Below, piece by piece: positions 17,477 through 25,949 of a stretch of DNA of 64,000 bases; within the stretch, counting starts at the first letter, position 1; the number at the start of each line of letters is the position of its first letter. A model generated the notes under the pieces. The model saw only the letters and a program-made list of their open reading frames with translations, made no database searches and was not told the origin of the DNA. Made by a program: the position numbers and the translations under genes. The DNA comes from [Mycobacterium] manitobense. GTDB taxonomy: Bacteria > Actinomycetota > Actinomycetes > Mycobacteriales > Mycobacteriaceae. The stretch spans positions 1 to 64,000 of the forward strand of contig NZ_JACKSJ010000088.1 in NCBI RefSeq assembly GCF_025821665.1, given 5' to 3'.

Positions 17477-17508
17477 AGGGACGTATTCCTGTCAAGGAAT
17501 ACGTCCCT
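17477..17508. promoter_or_regulatory. Perfect 13-bp inverted repeat upstream of ArsR/SRPBCC operon
   Basis: Two 13-bp arms (AGGGACGTATTCC and its exact complement) flank the 6-bp spacer TGTCAA. The element ends 17 bp before the ArsR GTG. Size and symmetry suit a dimeric winged-helix repressor, so it is probably the operator of the operon. Confidence 0.7.
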
Positions 17509-17556
17509 ATGCACGCCAATGTGATCGGCGTGCGTGGTCGAGAATCGGTCCGGTGG

Positions 17557-17892
17557 CTACGGCACTCCCGGGCCTGTCGGCTTCTTGCCCTGCTGCTGGC
17601 GCGCAGCCTGGGCGAGCGCGTTGACGAGCGGGTTCGCCGCGAGCATCTGGCGACGTTCCTCGTCGGACATCTCGTAGAACGCCCACACGCCCCACGCCGC
17701 CGGACGCACGTACAGCGTCACCGGCCTGCGCTGGCTCTGGAACACCGCCGGCACCGGGACGACGCGATCCAGCACAGCAGCGCTGGCCATCTCCTCGGCG
17801 AGCTTGTCCCGGTCGGCCGACTCGTCGAGTTCGTAGAGCAACGACTGGCCGCCGGCCTTGGGCGGGCCTTGCAGCGCGAGGAACCACGCCAT
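17557..17892 (-). CDS. Conserved hypothetical protein
   Basis: A 111-residue soluble protein with no signal peptide or membrane segment. It starts MAWFLALQGPPKAGGQSLLYELDES, has a beta-rich centre (VVPVPAVFQSQRRPVTLYVRPAAWGVWAFYEM) and a helical Gln/Ala-rich tail (LVNALAQAARQQQGKKP). I recognise no family. The ATG is preceded by AAGGAG at 6-7 nt, a good ribosome-binding site. It is divergent from the lipoprotein gene and upstream of the ArsR operon with about 50 nt between. Confidence 0.7.
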   Translation of the reverse strand: MAWFLALQGPPKAGGQSLLYELDESADRDKLAEEMASAAVLDRVVPVPAVFQSQRRPVTLYVRPAAWGVWAFYEMSDEERRQMLAANPLVNALAQAARQQQGKKPTGPGVP

Positions 17893-17979
17893 CGGGTACT
17901 CCTTCTCTGTCGAGATGTTTCGTCACGACGCAGCGTAGGAGATCGGGCCCGCTGATCGTGAACTCCGTAAGCTCGCGGC

Positions 17980-18474
17980 ATGCGGGTGACCGGAGCGACC
18001 GTTGCCGTGCTGGGCGGGTGTCTGCTCGCCGCCGGCTGCGGGTGGAGCCCGCCGAGCGCCCCGCCGCCCAAGCCCGACACCTGTGCGCCGACCGACGGCC
18101 CGGGCGCTGCCACCGTCCAGCGCGAGATCGTCACCCTCGCCCCACCGGGTCCGGGCGCGACATGGACCGAGACGGGCAGCGGTCACGCGACGAACTGCCG
18201 GTTGTACTGGGTGCAGCTGAAGGGGCCCGGCAGCGCGCCCGACGTTCCGGCGCAGGTGTTGTTCTTCGACCGGCAGACCCCGCTGGGGCCCGCCACCCCC
18301 GAACCCCGGCCCTACGTCGCCGTCGTGAACTCGGGCGACGAGTTCGTCACCGTGCAGTACCAGTGGCGGCAGGGCGCCGATGCGCCGTGCTGCCCGACCG
18401 GAATCGGCACCGTACGGTTCCGGGTGGGCGACGGCGGCACGCTCGAGGCGGTCGACCCGATCCCGAACTCCTAG
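17980..18474 (+). CDS. LppP/LprE-like lipoprotein
   Basis: A 164-residue predicted lipoprotein: signal segment with lipobox LAAGC (Cys near residue 20). The mature domain resembles the mycobacterial LppP/LprE family in segments such as CRLYWVQLKG, PAQVLFFDRQTPLG and VTVQYQWR with GTVRFRVGDGG. It would sit on the outer face of the membrane; function is unknown. Its TAG stop overlaps the stop of the convergent fadE through a shared CTAG. Confidence 0.8.
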   Translation: MRVTGATVAVLGGCLLAAGCGWSPPSAPPPKPDTCAPTDGPGAATVQREIVTLAPPGPGATWTETGSGHATNCRLYWVQLKGPGSAPDVPAQVLFFDRQTPLGPATPEPRPYVAVVNSGDEFVTVQYQWRQGADAPCCPTGIGTVRFRVGDGGTLEAVDPIPNS

Positions 18475-20411
18475 GCGGGTCCGGCGGTCATCAACTCCTC
18501 GGGATCCATCATCGCCGCATAACGGAGCTGCTCGGGGATCCCGAAGCCGTCCACCAGCGTCTCGGCGTAGGGCCGCAGCGTGCGGCACCGTTCATTGATC
18601 CCGCGGGTGACCGCCTTGGCGCGTTCGGTCGACAGGAAGCGGTGCTCGATGAACCAGGCCTTGTCGTCCTCGATCACCGACAACGCGTAGAGGTCGCAGA
18701 CCATACCGAGGATGCGGCGCGCCTCCTCGTCCTCGCACGCGTCGATGCCTGCGACGAACGCCTCGAGCACGATGCGGTCGATGTGGGCCTGCGCGGTGTG
18801 CAGCACGTGATCCTGCACCGAGTTGAACGCGTCGAACGCCGACATCTCCTTGGACTTCGACTGCAGCCGGCGGGCCACCGACGACAGCAGGTACTCCTCG
18901 CGGTCCTCGAACATCTGCACCTGGGTGCCGCGGTTGAACAGGCTGCCCTCTTCTTCGTTGTCCTGGCGCGTGTCGAGGATGGTCTGCATGATCGTCTCGG
19001 CCGCTGTGCGCTTCATCACCCGGGTGCCGACGGTGTTGGCGGCGAAGCGCACCCATCCGACCGGGCTCATACTCTTGACGTCGTCGGCGTAGGCGGTCAG
19101 CAGCTCCTTGGCCACCAGTTGCGTCAGCACGTGGTTGTCACCCTCGAACGTGGTGAACACGTCGATGTCACCACGCAACCCGATGAGCCGGTTCTCCGCC
19201 AGATACCCTGCGCCGCCGCAGGCTTCCCGGGCCTCCTGGATGGCCCGGCTGGCATGCCAGGTGTTGGACGCCTTCAGGCCCGCGGCCCTGGCCTCGAGCT
19301 CACGCTGCTCCTCGGCGTCGGGGTTGTCCGAGCTCTGCAGTTCGTGGCACTTGGCCACCAGTTCGTTCTGCGCGAACTGCAGCGCGTACGACCTCGCGAT
19401 CAGCGGGAACAACCGGCGCTGGTGCACCAGGTAGTCCATGATGAGCACCTCTTTGTCGTCGCCGGGCGCCTCGAACTGCCTGCGCTGCAACGCATACCGG
19501 GTGGCGATGTCGAGTGCCACCCGCGCGGCCGCGGCACCGCTGCCACCCACCGTGACCCGCCCGCGGATCAGGGTGCCGAGCATCGTGAAGAAGCGGCGGT
19601 TGGGGTTGTCGATCGGCGACGAGTACGTGCCGTCCTCACTGACGTCGCCGTACTGGTTGAGCAGGTTCACCCGCGGTACGCGGACGTTGTCGAACACGAT
19701 CCGGCCGTTGTCGACGCCCGGCAGGCCGCCCTTGTAGTCGCAGTCCGACGTGGTCACCCCGGGCAGGTCGTTGCCGTCCTCGTCGCGGATCGGTACCAGC
19801 ACGCAGTGCACGCCGTGGTGGACCGGCTCGCCGTTCTCGTGGGTGATCAGCTGGGCGAAAACCGCTGCCATCCGGGCGGTCTGAGCCGCACCGCCGATGT
19901 AGTCCTTGCGCGCCGTCGGGGTGGGGGAGTTGACCACGAACTCACCGGTGGCGGGGTCGTAGGTGGCGGTCGTCTCGAGCGACTGGACGTCGCTGCCGTG
20001 CCCGGTCTCGGTCATCGCGAAACAGCCGAGCAGTTCGCAGGAGATGATCTTGGGCACGTACTCCTCGTGGTGCCGTTCGGTGCCGAGGTTCTCCACGGCG
20101 CCGCCGAACAGGCCCCACTGCACACCGGCCTTCACCATGAGTGACAGGTCCGACATCGCCAGCATCTCGATCTGGGTGATGGCGGCGCCGACGTCACCGT
20201 TGCCGCCGTGCTCCTTCTTGAACCCGTCCTCGGCCGCACCCTTCGCGGCCATGATCCGCAGCTGCTCGGCCACCTTGGTGCGGGCGATCACGGTGTTGGG
20301 CGTGTAGTGCGGTTTGAAGATCTCCGTGGAGAGCTCCTCGCGCATTTGGTTCTTGACGTCGCGCCAGCGGCCGTCGAGCGAGTTGCGTAGATGCTCCGCA
20401 GTGGTGGTCAT
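18471..20411 (-). CDS. Acyl-CoA oxidase/dehydrogenase family protein (FadE)
   Basis: A 646-residue flavoenzyme of the acyl-CoA dehydrogenase superfamily, with the length and motifs of acyl-CoA oxidases rather than the 380-residue dehydrogenases. Segments: CFAMTETGHGSDVQSLETTATYD in the substrate/FAD region, RYALQRRQF, and EACGGAGYLAENR with VFTTFEGDNHVL, where the glutamate before GDN is the catalytic base position. It probably performs the first oxidation of fatty acyl-CoA beta-oxidation. The ATG at 20411 (MTTTAEHLRN) was chosen because upstream in-frame residues look unrelated. Confidence 0.9.
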   Translation of the reverse strand: MTTTAEHLRNSLDGRWRDVKNQMREELSTEIFKPHYTPNTVIARTKVAEQLRIMAAKGAAEDGFKKEHGGNGDVGAAITQIEMLAMSDLSLMVKAGVQWGLFGGAVENLGTERHHEEYVPKIISCELLGCFAMTETGHGSDVQSLETTATYDPATGEFVVNSPTPTARKDYIGGAAQTARMAAVFAQLITHENGEPVHHGVHCVLVPIRDEDGNDLPGVTTSDCDYKGGLPGVDNGRIVFDNVRVPRVNLLNQYGDVSEDGTYSSPIDNPNRRFFTMLGTLIRGRVTVGGSGAAAARVALDIATRYALQRRQFEAPGDDKEVLIMDYLVHQRRLFPLIARSYALQFAQNELVAKCHELQSSDNPDAEEQRELEARAAGLKASNTWHASRAIQEAREACGGAGYLAENRLIGLRGDIDVFTTFEGDNHVLTQLVAKELLTAYADDVKSMSPVGWVRFAANTVGTRVMKRTAAETIMQTILDTRQDNEEEGSLFNRGTQVQMFEDREEYLLSSVARRLQSKSKEMSAFDAFNSVQDHVLHTAQAHIDRIVLEAFVAGIDACEDEEARRILGMVCDLYALSVIEDDKAWFIEHRFLSTERAKAVTRGINERCRTLRPYAETLVDGFGIPEQLRYAAMMDPEELMTAGPA

Positions 20412-20510
20412 ACCTGACGGTAACCCGTGGTCCGCGCGGGGAAACTGTGATGTGCGAAACCCAGGCTTACCTTGCTGGATACCGGGCACGGGCCGGGGTT
20501 GAATCGTGGC

Positions 20511-21245
20511 ATGACCCAGCCTCAGTCGGCGTCACCCGGACCCGCACCATGGCGGCCGCACGACTTCGACCACCGGCACGGCGACGTCAGCGGCGGCTGG
20601 CTGCGGGCCGCGACGTTCGGCGCGATGGACGGCCTGGTGAGCAACACCGCGCTGATCGCAGGCGTCGGTGCTGCCGCACACGCCCCGGCCGTGGTGCTCA
20701 GCGGGATGGCGGGCCTGGTCGCCGGCGCGTTCTCGATGGCGCTCGGTGAGTACACCTCGGTGCGGACGGCCAACGAGCAGATCGAGGCCGAGGTGCGGGT
20801 GGAGAAGCGGGCGTTCCGCAGGCACCCGCAGGCCGAGCGGGCCGAGCTGACCGACATGCTGGTGACCATGGGGATGACGCCACAGACGGCCGACGCCGCG
20901 TCCGCGGAGATCCACCGCGACGAGAACCGGGCGATCAACTTCCACCTGGTGCAGGAACTCGGCGTCGACCCCAGGGAGAAGCCGTCACCCTACGTGGCAG
21001 CCCTCTCGTCGTTCTTCATGTTCGCGATCGGCGCGGTGGTGCCGCTGATCCCGTTCCTGTTGGGCTTCGAATCGCTCTGGGCCGGACTGGCTCTGGGCGG
21101 CGTCGGGCTGTTCCTGGCCGGCGGCGCCGCCGCCCGTTTCACCGGCAAGCCGGTCTGGTTCGCCTCGTCGCGGCAGTTCGTGCTCGGCGCGGTGGCGATC
21201 GCGGCCACCTATGCCGTCGGTTCGCTCATCGGCACGGTGGTCTGA
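20511..21245 (+). CDS. VIT1/CCC1-family iron/manganese transporter
   Basis: A 244-residue membrane protein of the VIT/CCC1 family. Hydrophobic segments: around NTALIAGVGAAAHAPAVVLSGMAGLVAGAFSMALGEY (two helices carrying the family GMAGLVAGAFSMALGEY signature), then three C-terminal helices (FFMFAIGAVVPLIPFLL, LWAGLALGGVGLFLAG, FVLGAVAIAATYAVGSLIG). The cytoplasmic acidic/Met-rich loop between helices 2 and 3 (about residues 90-150) corresponds to the metal-binding domain. Family members export or sequester Fe2+/Mn2+. Start chosen at MTQPQS. Confidence 0.9.
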   Translation: MTQPQSASPGPAPWRPHDFDHRHGDVSGGWLRAATFGAMDGLVSNTALIAGVGAAAHAPAVVLSGMAGLVAGAFSMALGEYTSVRTANEQIEAEVRVEKRAFRRHPQAERAELTDMLVTMGMTPQTADAASAEIHRDENRAINFHLVQELGVDPREKPSPYVAALSSFFMFAIGAVVPLIPFLLGFESLWAGLALGGVGLFLAGGAAARFTGKPVWFASSRQFVLGAVAIAATYAVGSLIGTVV

Positions 21246-21251
21246 TCGTCG

Positions 21252-22364
21252 ATGCTGCATCGCCTCGCCGTGGCCGGCGTGCTGCTGCTCGGTGGGTGCA
21301 GCGCGGCCCCGCCGCCCGACGCACCGTCGGCATGGACCTACCTCGGCGGGTCGGAGGTGCACTCCGGCTTCTCGTTCGCAGGAACCGTCGTGGGTGGTCT
21401 CTCGGGCATCACCTACGACTCCGGCCGGGGGGTCTACTACGTCATCAGCGACGACCGCTCGGCGAAGAACCCGGCCAGGTTCTACACGGTGCGTATCCCA
21501 CTCTCCAACAACGGCTCCGACGAGGTGCAGTGGGTGTCGTGCACCGTTCTCAGGGATGCCGGTGGCGAACCGTTCGCCCCACTCGACGCCGAAGCGCGGC
21601 CCCCGGTGATCCCGCCCGACCCCGAGGGCATCGCCTTCGACGCTCGGCGCCAGCAGCTGTTCTGGACCAGTGAGGGTGCCCGCGACATCGAGAACGCATC
21701 GCGCCCACTGCTGCTGGATCCTTGGGTGCGGCTGGCCGGCCTCGACGGCGGCTACCGCGGGCACTACCCGTTGCCGCCCGGGCTGGCGATGTCGGCGCAG
21801 CCGTCGGGCCCGCGTGCGAACGCAACGCTGGAAGGCCTCACACTCACCCCCGACGGCACGGCCCTGTTCGCCGGCATGGAGGGGCCGGTCTTCGCCGACG
21901 GCGAACCGCCGACCGCGTCGCACGGGGCGCTCACACGAATCACCCGCTACGACACGGCAACCGGCGAGCCGACCGCGCAGTACGCCTATCCGGTCGACGC
22001 GGTGACCGCGGGCCGTGACGGCGACAACGGGCTGTCCGACCTCGTCGCCCTCGACGTCGACACGTTCCTGGTGGTGGAACGCGGCTACGGCGACAGGGTT
22101 TCCGCGCGCATCTACCGGGCGAGCACGGCGGGCGCCGGCGACATCCTCGGAAAATCGTCGCAGGGCGCCGATCCTCCGGTCGCGGCGATGACGAAGGAAC
22201 TCGTCGTCGACCTGACGGCGGCACCCGGTATCGAGCACCTCGACAATGTCGAGGGAATCACGCTCGGCCCCAAGCTCTCCGACGGCCGCCAGAGCGTCGT
22301 GCTGGTCACCGACGACAACTTCTCGCCGCGTCAGGTGACGCAGTTCCACGTCTTCACGATGTGA
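21252..22364 (+). CDS. Phytase-like esterase lipoprotein
   Basis: A 370-residue predicted lipoprotein: short signal with lipobox LLGGC (Cys16), then a beta-propeller-like domain of the esterase-like phytase family. Supporting features are GLSGITYDSGRGVYYVISDDRS, PPDPEGIAFD, ATLEGLTLTPDGTALFAGMEG and LDNVEGITLGPKLSDGRQSVVLVTDDNF, the repeated EGI/EGL plus acidic DD pattern of that family. The substrate is unknown. It starts 6 nt after the VIT gene stop, so the two are likely cotranscribed. Confidence 0.8.
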   Translation: MLHRLAVAGVLLLGGCSAAPPPDAPSAWTYLGGSEVHSGFSFAGTVVGGLSGITYDSGRGVYYVISDDRSAKNPARFYTVRIPLSNNGSDEVQWVSCTVLRDAGGEPFAPLDAEARPPVIPPDPEGIAFDARRQQLFWTSEGARDIENASRPLLLDPWVRLAGLDGGYRGHYPLPPGLAMSAQPSGPRANATLEGLTLTPDGTALFAGMEGPVFADGEPPTASHGALTRITRYDTATGEPTAQYAYPVDAVTAGRDGDNGLSDLVALDVDTFLVVERGYGDRVSARIYRASTAGAGDILGKSSQGADPPVAAMTKELVVDLTAAPGIEHLDNVEGITLGPKLSDGRQSVVLVTDDNFSPRQVTQFHVFTM

Positions 22365-22380
22365 ACATCAGCTGTCGCTG

Positions 22381-22420
22381 CCGACTGTCACCGCTCTCCT
22401 CCCGGGGGTCGGTCAGTCGG
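22381..22420. terminator. Hairpin between convergent esterase gene and marR
   Basis: CCGACTG (22381-22387) pairs with CAGTCGG (22414-22420), and ACCG/CGGT continue the stem inside after a 2-nt bulge. It lies between the two convergent stops, overlapping the last codons of marR, and could terminate both transcripts. Confidence 0.4.
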
Positions 22421-22925
22421 TGGTCTTGCGGGTGGGCGCGGCCGCGTCGGCGAGCAGGCGGCGCAACACCACGACGGCGTCGGCCAGCGTCTCCCGCTCC
22501 GACTCGTCGAGCCGTTCGAGATACGGGTCGAAGGCGGCCCCGCGGTCGGCACGCACCTGCTTGAGGGTCTGCACGCCCGCCGGGGTGATGCGGATCAGCA
22601 CCGCGCGCGCATCGCCGGGGTCGACGGTGCGTGTCACCAGGCCCGCGTCCTCGAGGCGGCGCACCTGCGTCGTCATCGTGGGTTGTGAGCAGTGGTCGAG
22701 TGCGGCCAGATCGGAGATGCGGGCCTCGCCCTGGTCTTCGATCATGGACAGCAGCCGCCCCTGTGCGACGGGCAGCGGCAGCCGCACCCGCTGCGTGGCG
22801 AGCCGGTTGATCCGGGCGACGACGGACAGCAGGTCGGAGCCCAGCGTCGGCCCGATCGACTCGTGTGCGGAGCCGGTCTGCTCACGGGGGGCGCCGACGT
22901 CCTCGGTGGCGGGAGGCGGAGTCAT
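22413..22925 (-). CDS. MarR-family transcriptional regulator (Rv2327-like)
   Basis: A 170-residue MarR-type winged-helix regulator: LPVAQGRLLSMIEDQGEARISDLAALDHCSQPTMTTQVRRLEDAGLV is the HTH, followed by the wing RTVDPGDARAVLIRITPAG. Divergent position beside the ECF transporter matches Rv2327 next to Rv2326c. The ATG at 22925 was preferred over 22940 because a perfect palindrome (22936-22954) would otherwise lie over the start. It probably represses itself and possibly the transporter operon. Confidence 0.88.
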   Translation of the reverse strand: MTPPPATEDVGAPREQTGSAHESIGPTLGSDLLSVVARINRLATQRVRLPLPVAQGRLLSMIEDQGEARISDLAALDHCSQPTMTTQVRRLEDAGLVTRTVDPGDARAVLIRITPAGVQTLKQVRADRGAAFDPYLERLDESERETLADAVVVLRRLLADAAAPTRKTTD

Positions 22926-22935
22926 GGGCCCATAA

Positions 22936-22954
22936 TACATAGGATCACTATGTA
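22936..22954. promoter_or_regulatory. Candidate MarR operator
   Basis: TACATAG-GATCA-CTATGTA is a perfect inverted repeat with 7-bp arms and a 5-bp spacer, located between marR and the divergent ECF transporter gene. It is AT-rich in a GC-rich surrounding. Size and position fit a MarR dimer site. Confidence 0.6.
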
Positions 22955-23031
22955 GGTGGTGTAATGTGCTGTCTCACACGCCGCCACCTGCCGGGGAAGG
23001 ACCGCCCGGGCCCGACTGGCAGAATCGTGAG

Positions 23032-25101
23032 ATGACCGTGACCCAGCCGCCGAGGCAGCCTCGACGCGCCGGATCGCTGCAACCCGGAGATCTCGCCCAG
23101 GCCGCCGTGATGGCGGCGCTGTGCGCGGCCACCGCCATCATCGCCGTCGTGGTGCCCTTCGCCGCGGCACTGTCGCTGCTCGGCAGCGTGCCGATGGGCG
23201 TGCTCGCCTACCGTTACCGGCTCCGGGTGCTGGTCACGGCCACCGTCGCGGGTGGGCTGATCGCCTTCCTGATCGCCGGGATGGGCGGGATGATGACCGT
23301 CATCGACTGCGCCTACATCGGCGGTCTGACGGGGATCATCAAGCGTCGCGGCCGCGGCACCCCCACGGTGATCGTCGCCGGACTCGCCGCAGGCGCCGTG
23401 TTCGGCGCGGCGTCCGTCCTGGCGCTGACCGTGCTGTCGCGGCTGCGCAACCTGATCTTCGACACGATGACCGCCAACATCAACGGGCTGGCCGCGATCA
23501 TCGCGCGCATCCCCGACTTCTGGGGTCTGGTGCCCGAGACCCAGCCGGCCGCCGACGCGCTCAAGCGCGGATTCGCCACGGCGCTGCAGTACTGGCAGTT
23601 CCTGATCGGCGGCTTCGGCGTGCTCAGCATCCTGTTCGTCACGCTGGTCGGCTGGTGGGCGCTGTCGAAGGTGATCGACCGCCTGATGGGTGTGCCCGAC
23701 GTGCACAAGCTCGAGGCCGGCGGCGAGGGCGGCCCGGTCGCGCCGGTGCCGGCCCGGCTGACCGACGTGCGCTTCCGGTACCCGGGCGCCGATCACGACG
23801 CCCTCGGCCCGGTGTCACTGACGGTCGAGCCCGGCGAGCACCTCGCCATCACCGGGGCCAACGGATCGGGCAAGACCACGCTGATGCTGGTCCTCGCCGG
23901 CCGTGAGCCCACCGGCGGCACCGTGGACCGGCCGGGCGCGGTGGGCCTGGGCCGGCCGGGCGGGACCGCGGTGATCATGCAGCATCCGGAGAGCCAGATC
24001 CTGGGCACCAGGGTGGCCGACGACGTGGTGTTCGGCCTGCCGCCCGGAACGACCACCGACGTCGAGCGGCTGCTGGCCGAGGTGGGCCTCGACGGCCTCG
24101 CCGAGCGCGACACCGGCGGCCTGTCCGGCGGCGAACTGCAGCGACTGGCCGTCGCGGCGGCGCTGGCCCGCGAGCCGAGGCTGCTCATCGCCGACGAGGT
24201 CACCAGCATGGTCGATCAGCAGGGCCGGGAGTCGCTGCTGGCGGTGCTGTCCGGGCTGACCGGTCGCCACGAGATGTCGCTGGTGCACATCACGCACTAC
24301 AACGACGAAGCGGATTCGGCCGATCGGGTCGTCAACCTGACCGGCAACGGCGGCGATGCGGACAACATGCCCATGGTGGAGACGGCCGAGGCGCCACCGC
24401 CGTCGGCGGACATCGGCCACCGCGACGGCGCCCCCGTGCTGGAGCTGATCGACGTCGGTCACGAGTACGGCAGCGGAACGCCATGGGCGTCCACGGCGCT
24501 GCGGGACGTCAACGTGGCCGTGCACGAGGGCGACGGCATGCTCATCCACGGGCTGAACGGCTCGGGCAAGTCCACCCTCGCCTGGATCATGGCCGGGCTG
24601 ACGGTCCCGACCACCGGGCAGGCGTTGCTCGACGGCGAACCGGTGTCCGAGCACGTCGGGGCGGTGGCGTTCTCGTTCCAGTCCGCGCGGCTGCAGCTGC
24701 TGCGCAGTCAGGTCGACGCCGAGATCGCCACGGCGGCAGGGTTCTCCCCGCGCGATCACGATCGTGTGCACAGTGCACTTGCCGCCGTCGGCCTCGATCC
24801 CGCGCTGGCCGCCCGGCGGATCGACCAGCTCAGCGGCGGCCAGGCCCGCCGGGTGGTGCTCGCCGGGCTGCTCGCCCGGTCGCCCCGTGCACTCATCCTC
24901 GACGAGCCGCTGGCCGGGCTGGACGCCGCCAGCGCCCGCGGCCTGCTGAGGTTGCTCGTCGACCTGCGCCGCAACAACGGCCTGACCGTGGTGGTGATCT
25001 CGCACGACTTCTCGGGACTCGAGGAGCTGTGCCCGCGCACACTCAACCTGCAGGACGGCGCGCTCGCGCCGGCGCCGACGACCGCAGGCGGTGTGTCGTG
25101 A
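23032..25101 (+). CDS. ECF transporter: fused membrane domain and two EcfA ATPase domains (Rv2326c-like)
   Basis: A 689-residue fusion. Residues 1 to about 225 carry five or so hydrophobic segments ([37 protein letters not shown] and others) resembling a substrate-binding membrane component. Two ATPase domains follow: Walker [10 protein letters not shown] (275-283) with LSGGE (about 364) and IADEVTS, and GLNGSGKST (507-515) with LSGGQ (about 600) and ILDEPLAG. All key ATPase residues are intact. With the downstream EcfT it forms an energy-coupling-factor importer for a vitamin or metal whose identity is unknown. Matches M. tuberculosis Rv2326c in domain order and length. Confidence 0.9.
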   Translation: MTVTQPPRQPRRAGSLQPGDLAQAAVMAALCAATAIIAVVVPFAAALSLLGSVPMGVLAYRYRLRVLVTATVAGGLIAFLIAGMGGMMTVIDCAYIGGLTGIIKRRGRGTPTVIVAGLAAGAVFGAASVLALTVLSRLRNLIFDTMTANINGLAAIIARIPDFWGLVPETQPAADALKRGFATALQYWQFLIGGFGVLSILFVTLVGWWALSKVIDRLMGVPDVHKLEAGGEGGPVAPVPARLTDVRFRYPGADHDALGPVSLTVEPGEHLAITGANGSGKTTLMLVLAGREPTGGTVDRPGAVGLGRPGGTAVIMQHPESQILGTRVADDVVFGLPPGTTTDVERLLAEVGLDGLAERDTGGLSGGELQRLAVAAALAREPRLLIADEVTSMVDQQGRESLLAVLSGLTGRHEMSLVHITHYNDEADSADRVVNLTGNGGDADNMPMVETAEAPPPSADIGHRDGAPVLELIDVGHEYGSGTPWASTALRDVNVAVHEGDGMLIHGLNGSGKSTLAWIMAGLTVPTTGQALLDGEPVSEHVGAVAFSFQSARLQLLRSQVDAEIATAAGFSPRDHDRVHSALAAVGLDPALAARRIDQLSGGQARRVVLAGLLARSPRALILDEPLAGLDAASARGLLRLLVDLRRNNGLTVVVISHDFSGLEELCPRTLNLQDGALAPAPTTAGGVS

Positions 25102-25943
25102 CCGCACCGAATCGCAAGCAGCGCAGACCGGTCGTCCTGCTCCGCCCCGTGCCGGGCAATTCGGTCATCCACGACCTGTGGGCGGGCACCAAGCTGCTCG
25201 TGGTCGCCGCCATCGGGTTGCTGCTCACCTTCTATCCGGGCTGGGCGCCGATCGCGGCGGTCGGCGTACTCGTCGTCGCGGGGGCGAAACTGGCCCGGGT
25301 GCCGCGCGGGGCGCTGCCGTCGATTCCGTACTGGCTGTGGATCCTGCTGTTCTTCGGGGGGCTGACCGCCACCTTCGCCGGCGGCAGCCCGGTGATCGAC
25401 CTGGGCTCGGTGGACGTCGGGCTCGGCGGGCTCTTCAACTTCCTGCGGATCACCGCGCTGTCGATCGTGCTGCTCGGCCTCGGAGCGATGGTGTCGTGGA
25501 CCACCAACGTCGCCGACATCGCGCCCGCGGTCGCGACGCTCGGGCGGCCGCTTCGGGTGCTGCGTGTGCCGGTCGACGACTGGGCGGTCGCGATCGCGAT
25601 GTCACTGCGGGCGTTCCCGATGCTGATCGACGAGTTCCGCATCCTGTACGCGGCGCGCCGCCTGCGGCCCCGCCAGCAGCTGCCCACCCGGCGGGCACGC
25701 CGGCGGCGCTGGCTCATCGAGGTGATCGACCTGCTGGCGGCCACCATCACCGTCGCGCTGCGGCGTGCCGACGAGATGGGCGACGCGATCACCGCCCGCG
25801 GCGGGGCGGGACAGATCTCGGCCGCGCCGTCGCGGCCCGCACGTCGCGACGCGATCGCGTTCGCGGTGGTGCTCGTCGTGTGCGGGGCGGCGCTGGCACT
25901 CGAACTCACGGTGCTCGGCAGCAGCAGCTACAAGGCGTCCTGA
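25098..25943 (+). CDS. ECF transporter transmembrane component EcfT (Rv2325c-like)
   Basis: A 281-residue membrane protein of the CbiQ/EcfT family: hydrophobic segments ([63 protein letters not shown]) and the cytoplasmic coupling motifs with Ala-Arg-Arg/Ala-Arg-Gly character ([20 protein letters not shown]), which contact the ATPase domains. The GTG start overlaps the stop of the preceding ATPase fusion by 4 nt (GTGA), indicating coupled translation. It converges on uspC with a 6-nt gap. Confidence 0.9.
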   Translation: MTAPNRKQRRPVVLLRPVPGNSVIHDLWAGTKLLVVAAIGLLLTFYPGWAPIAAVGVLVVAGAKLARVPRGALPSIPYWLWILLFFGGLTATFAGGSPVIDLGSVDVGLGGLFNFLRITALSIVLLGLGAMVSWTTNVADIAPAVATLGRPLRVLRVPVDDWAVAIAMSLRAFPMLIDEFRILYAARRLRPRQQLPTRRARRRRWLIEVIDLLAATITVALRRADEMGDAITARGGAGQISAAPSRPARRDAIAFAVVLVVCGAALALELTVLGSSSYKAS

Positions 25944-25949
25944 CCCGGC

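Noticed and set aside
17958..20144. 728-codon plus-strand frame antisense to the acyl-CoA oxidase gene
   Set aside because: The opposite strand encodes a clear FadE with catalytic motifs; the plus frame has no recognisable sequence and overlaps two genes.
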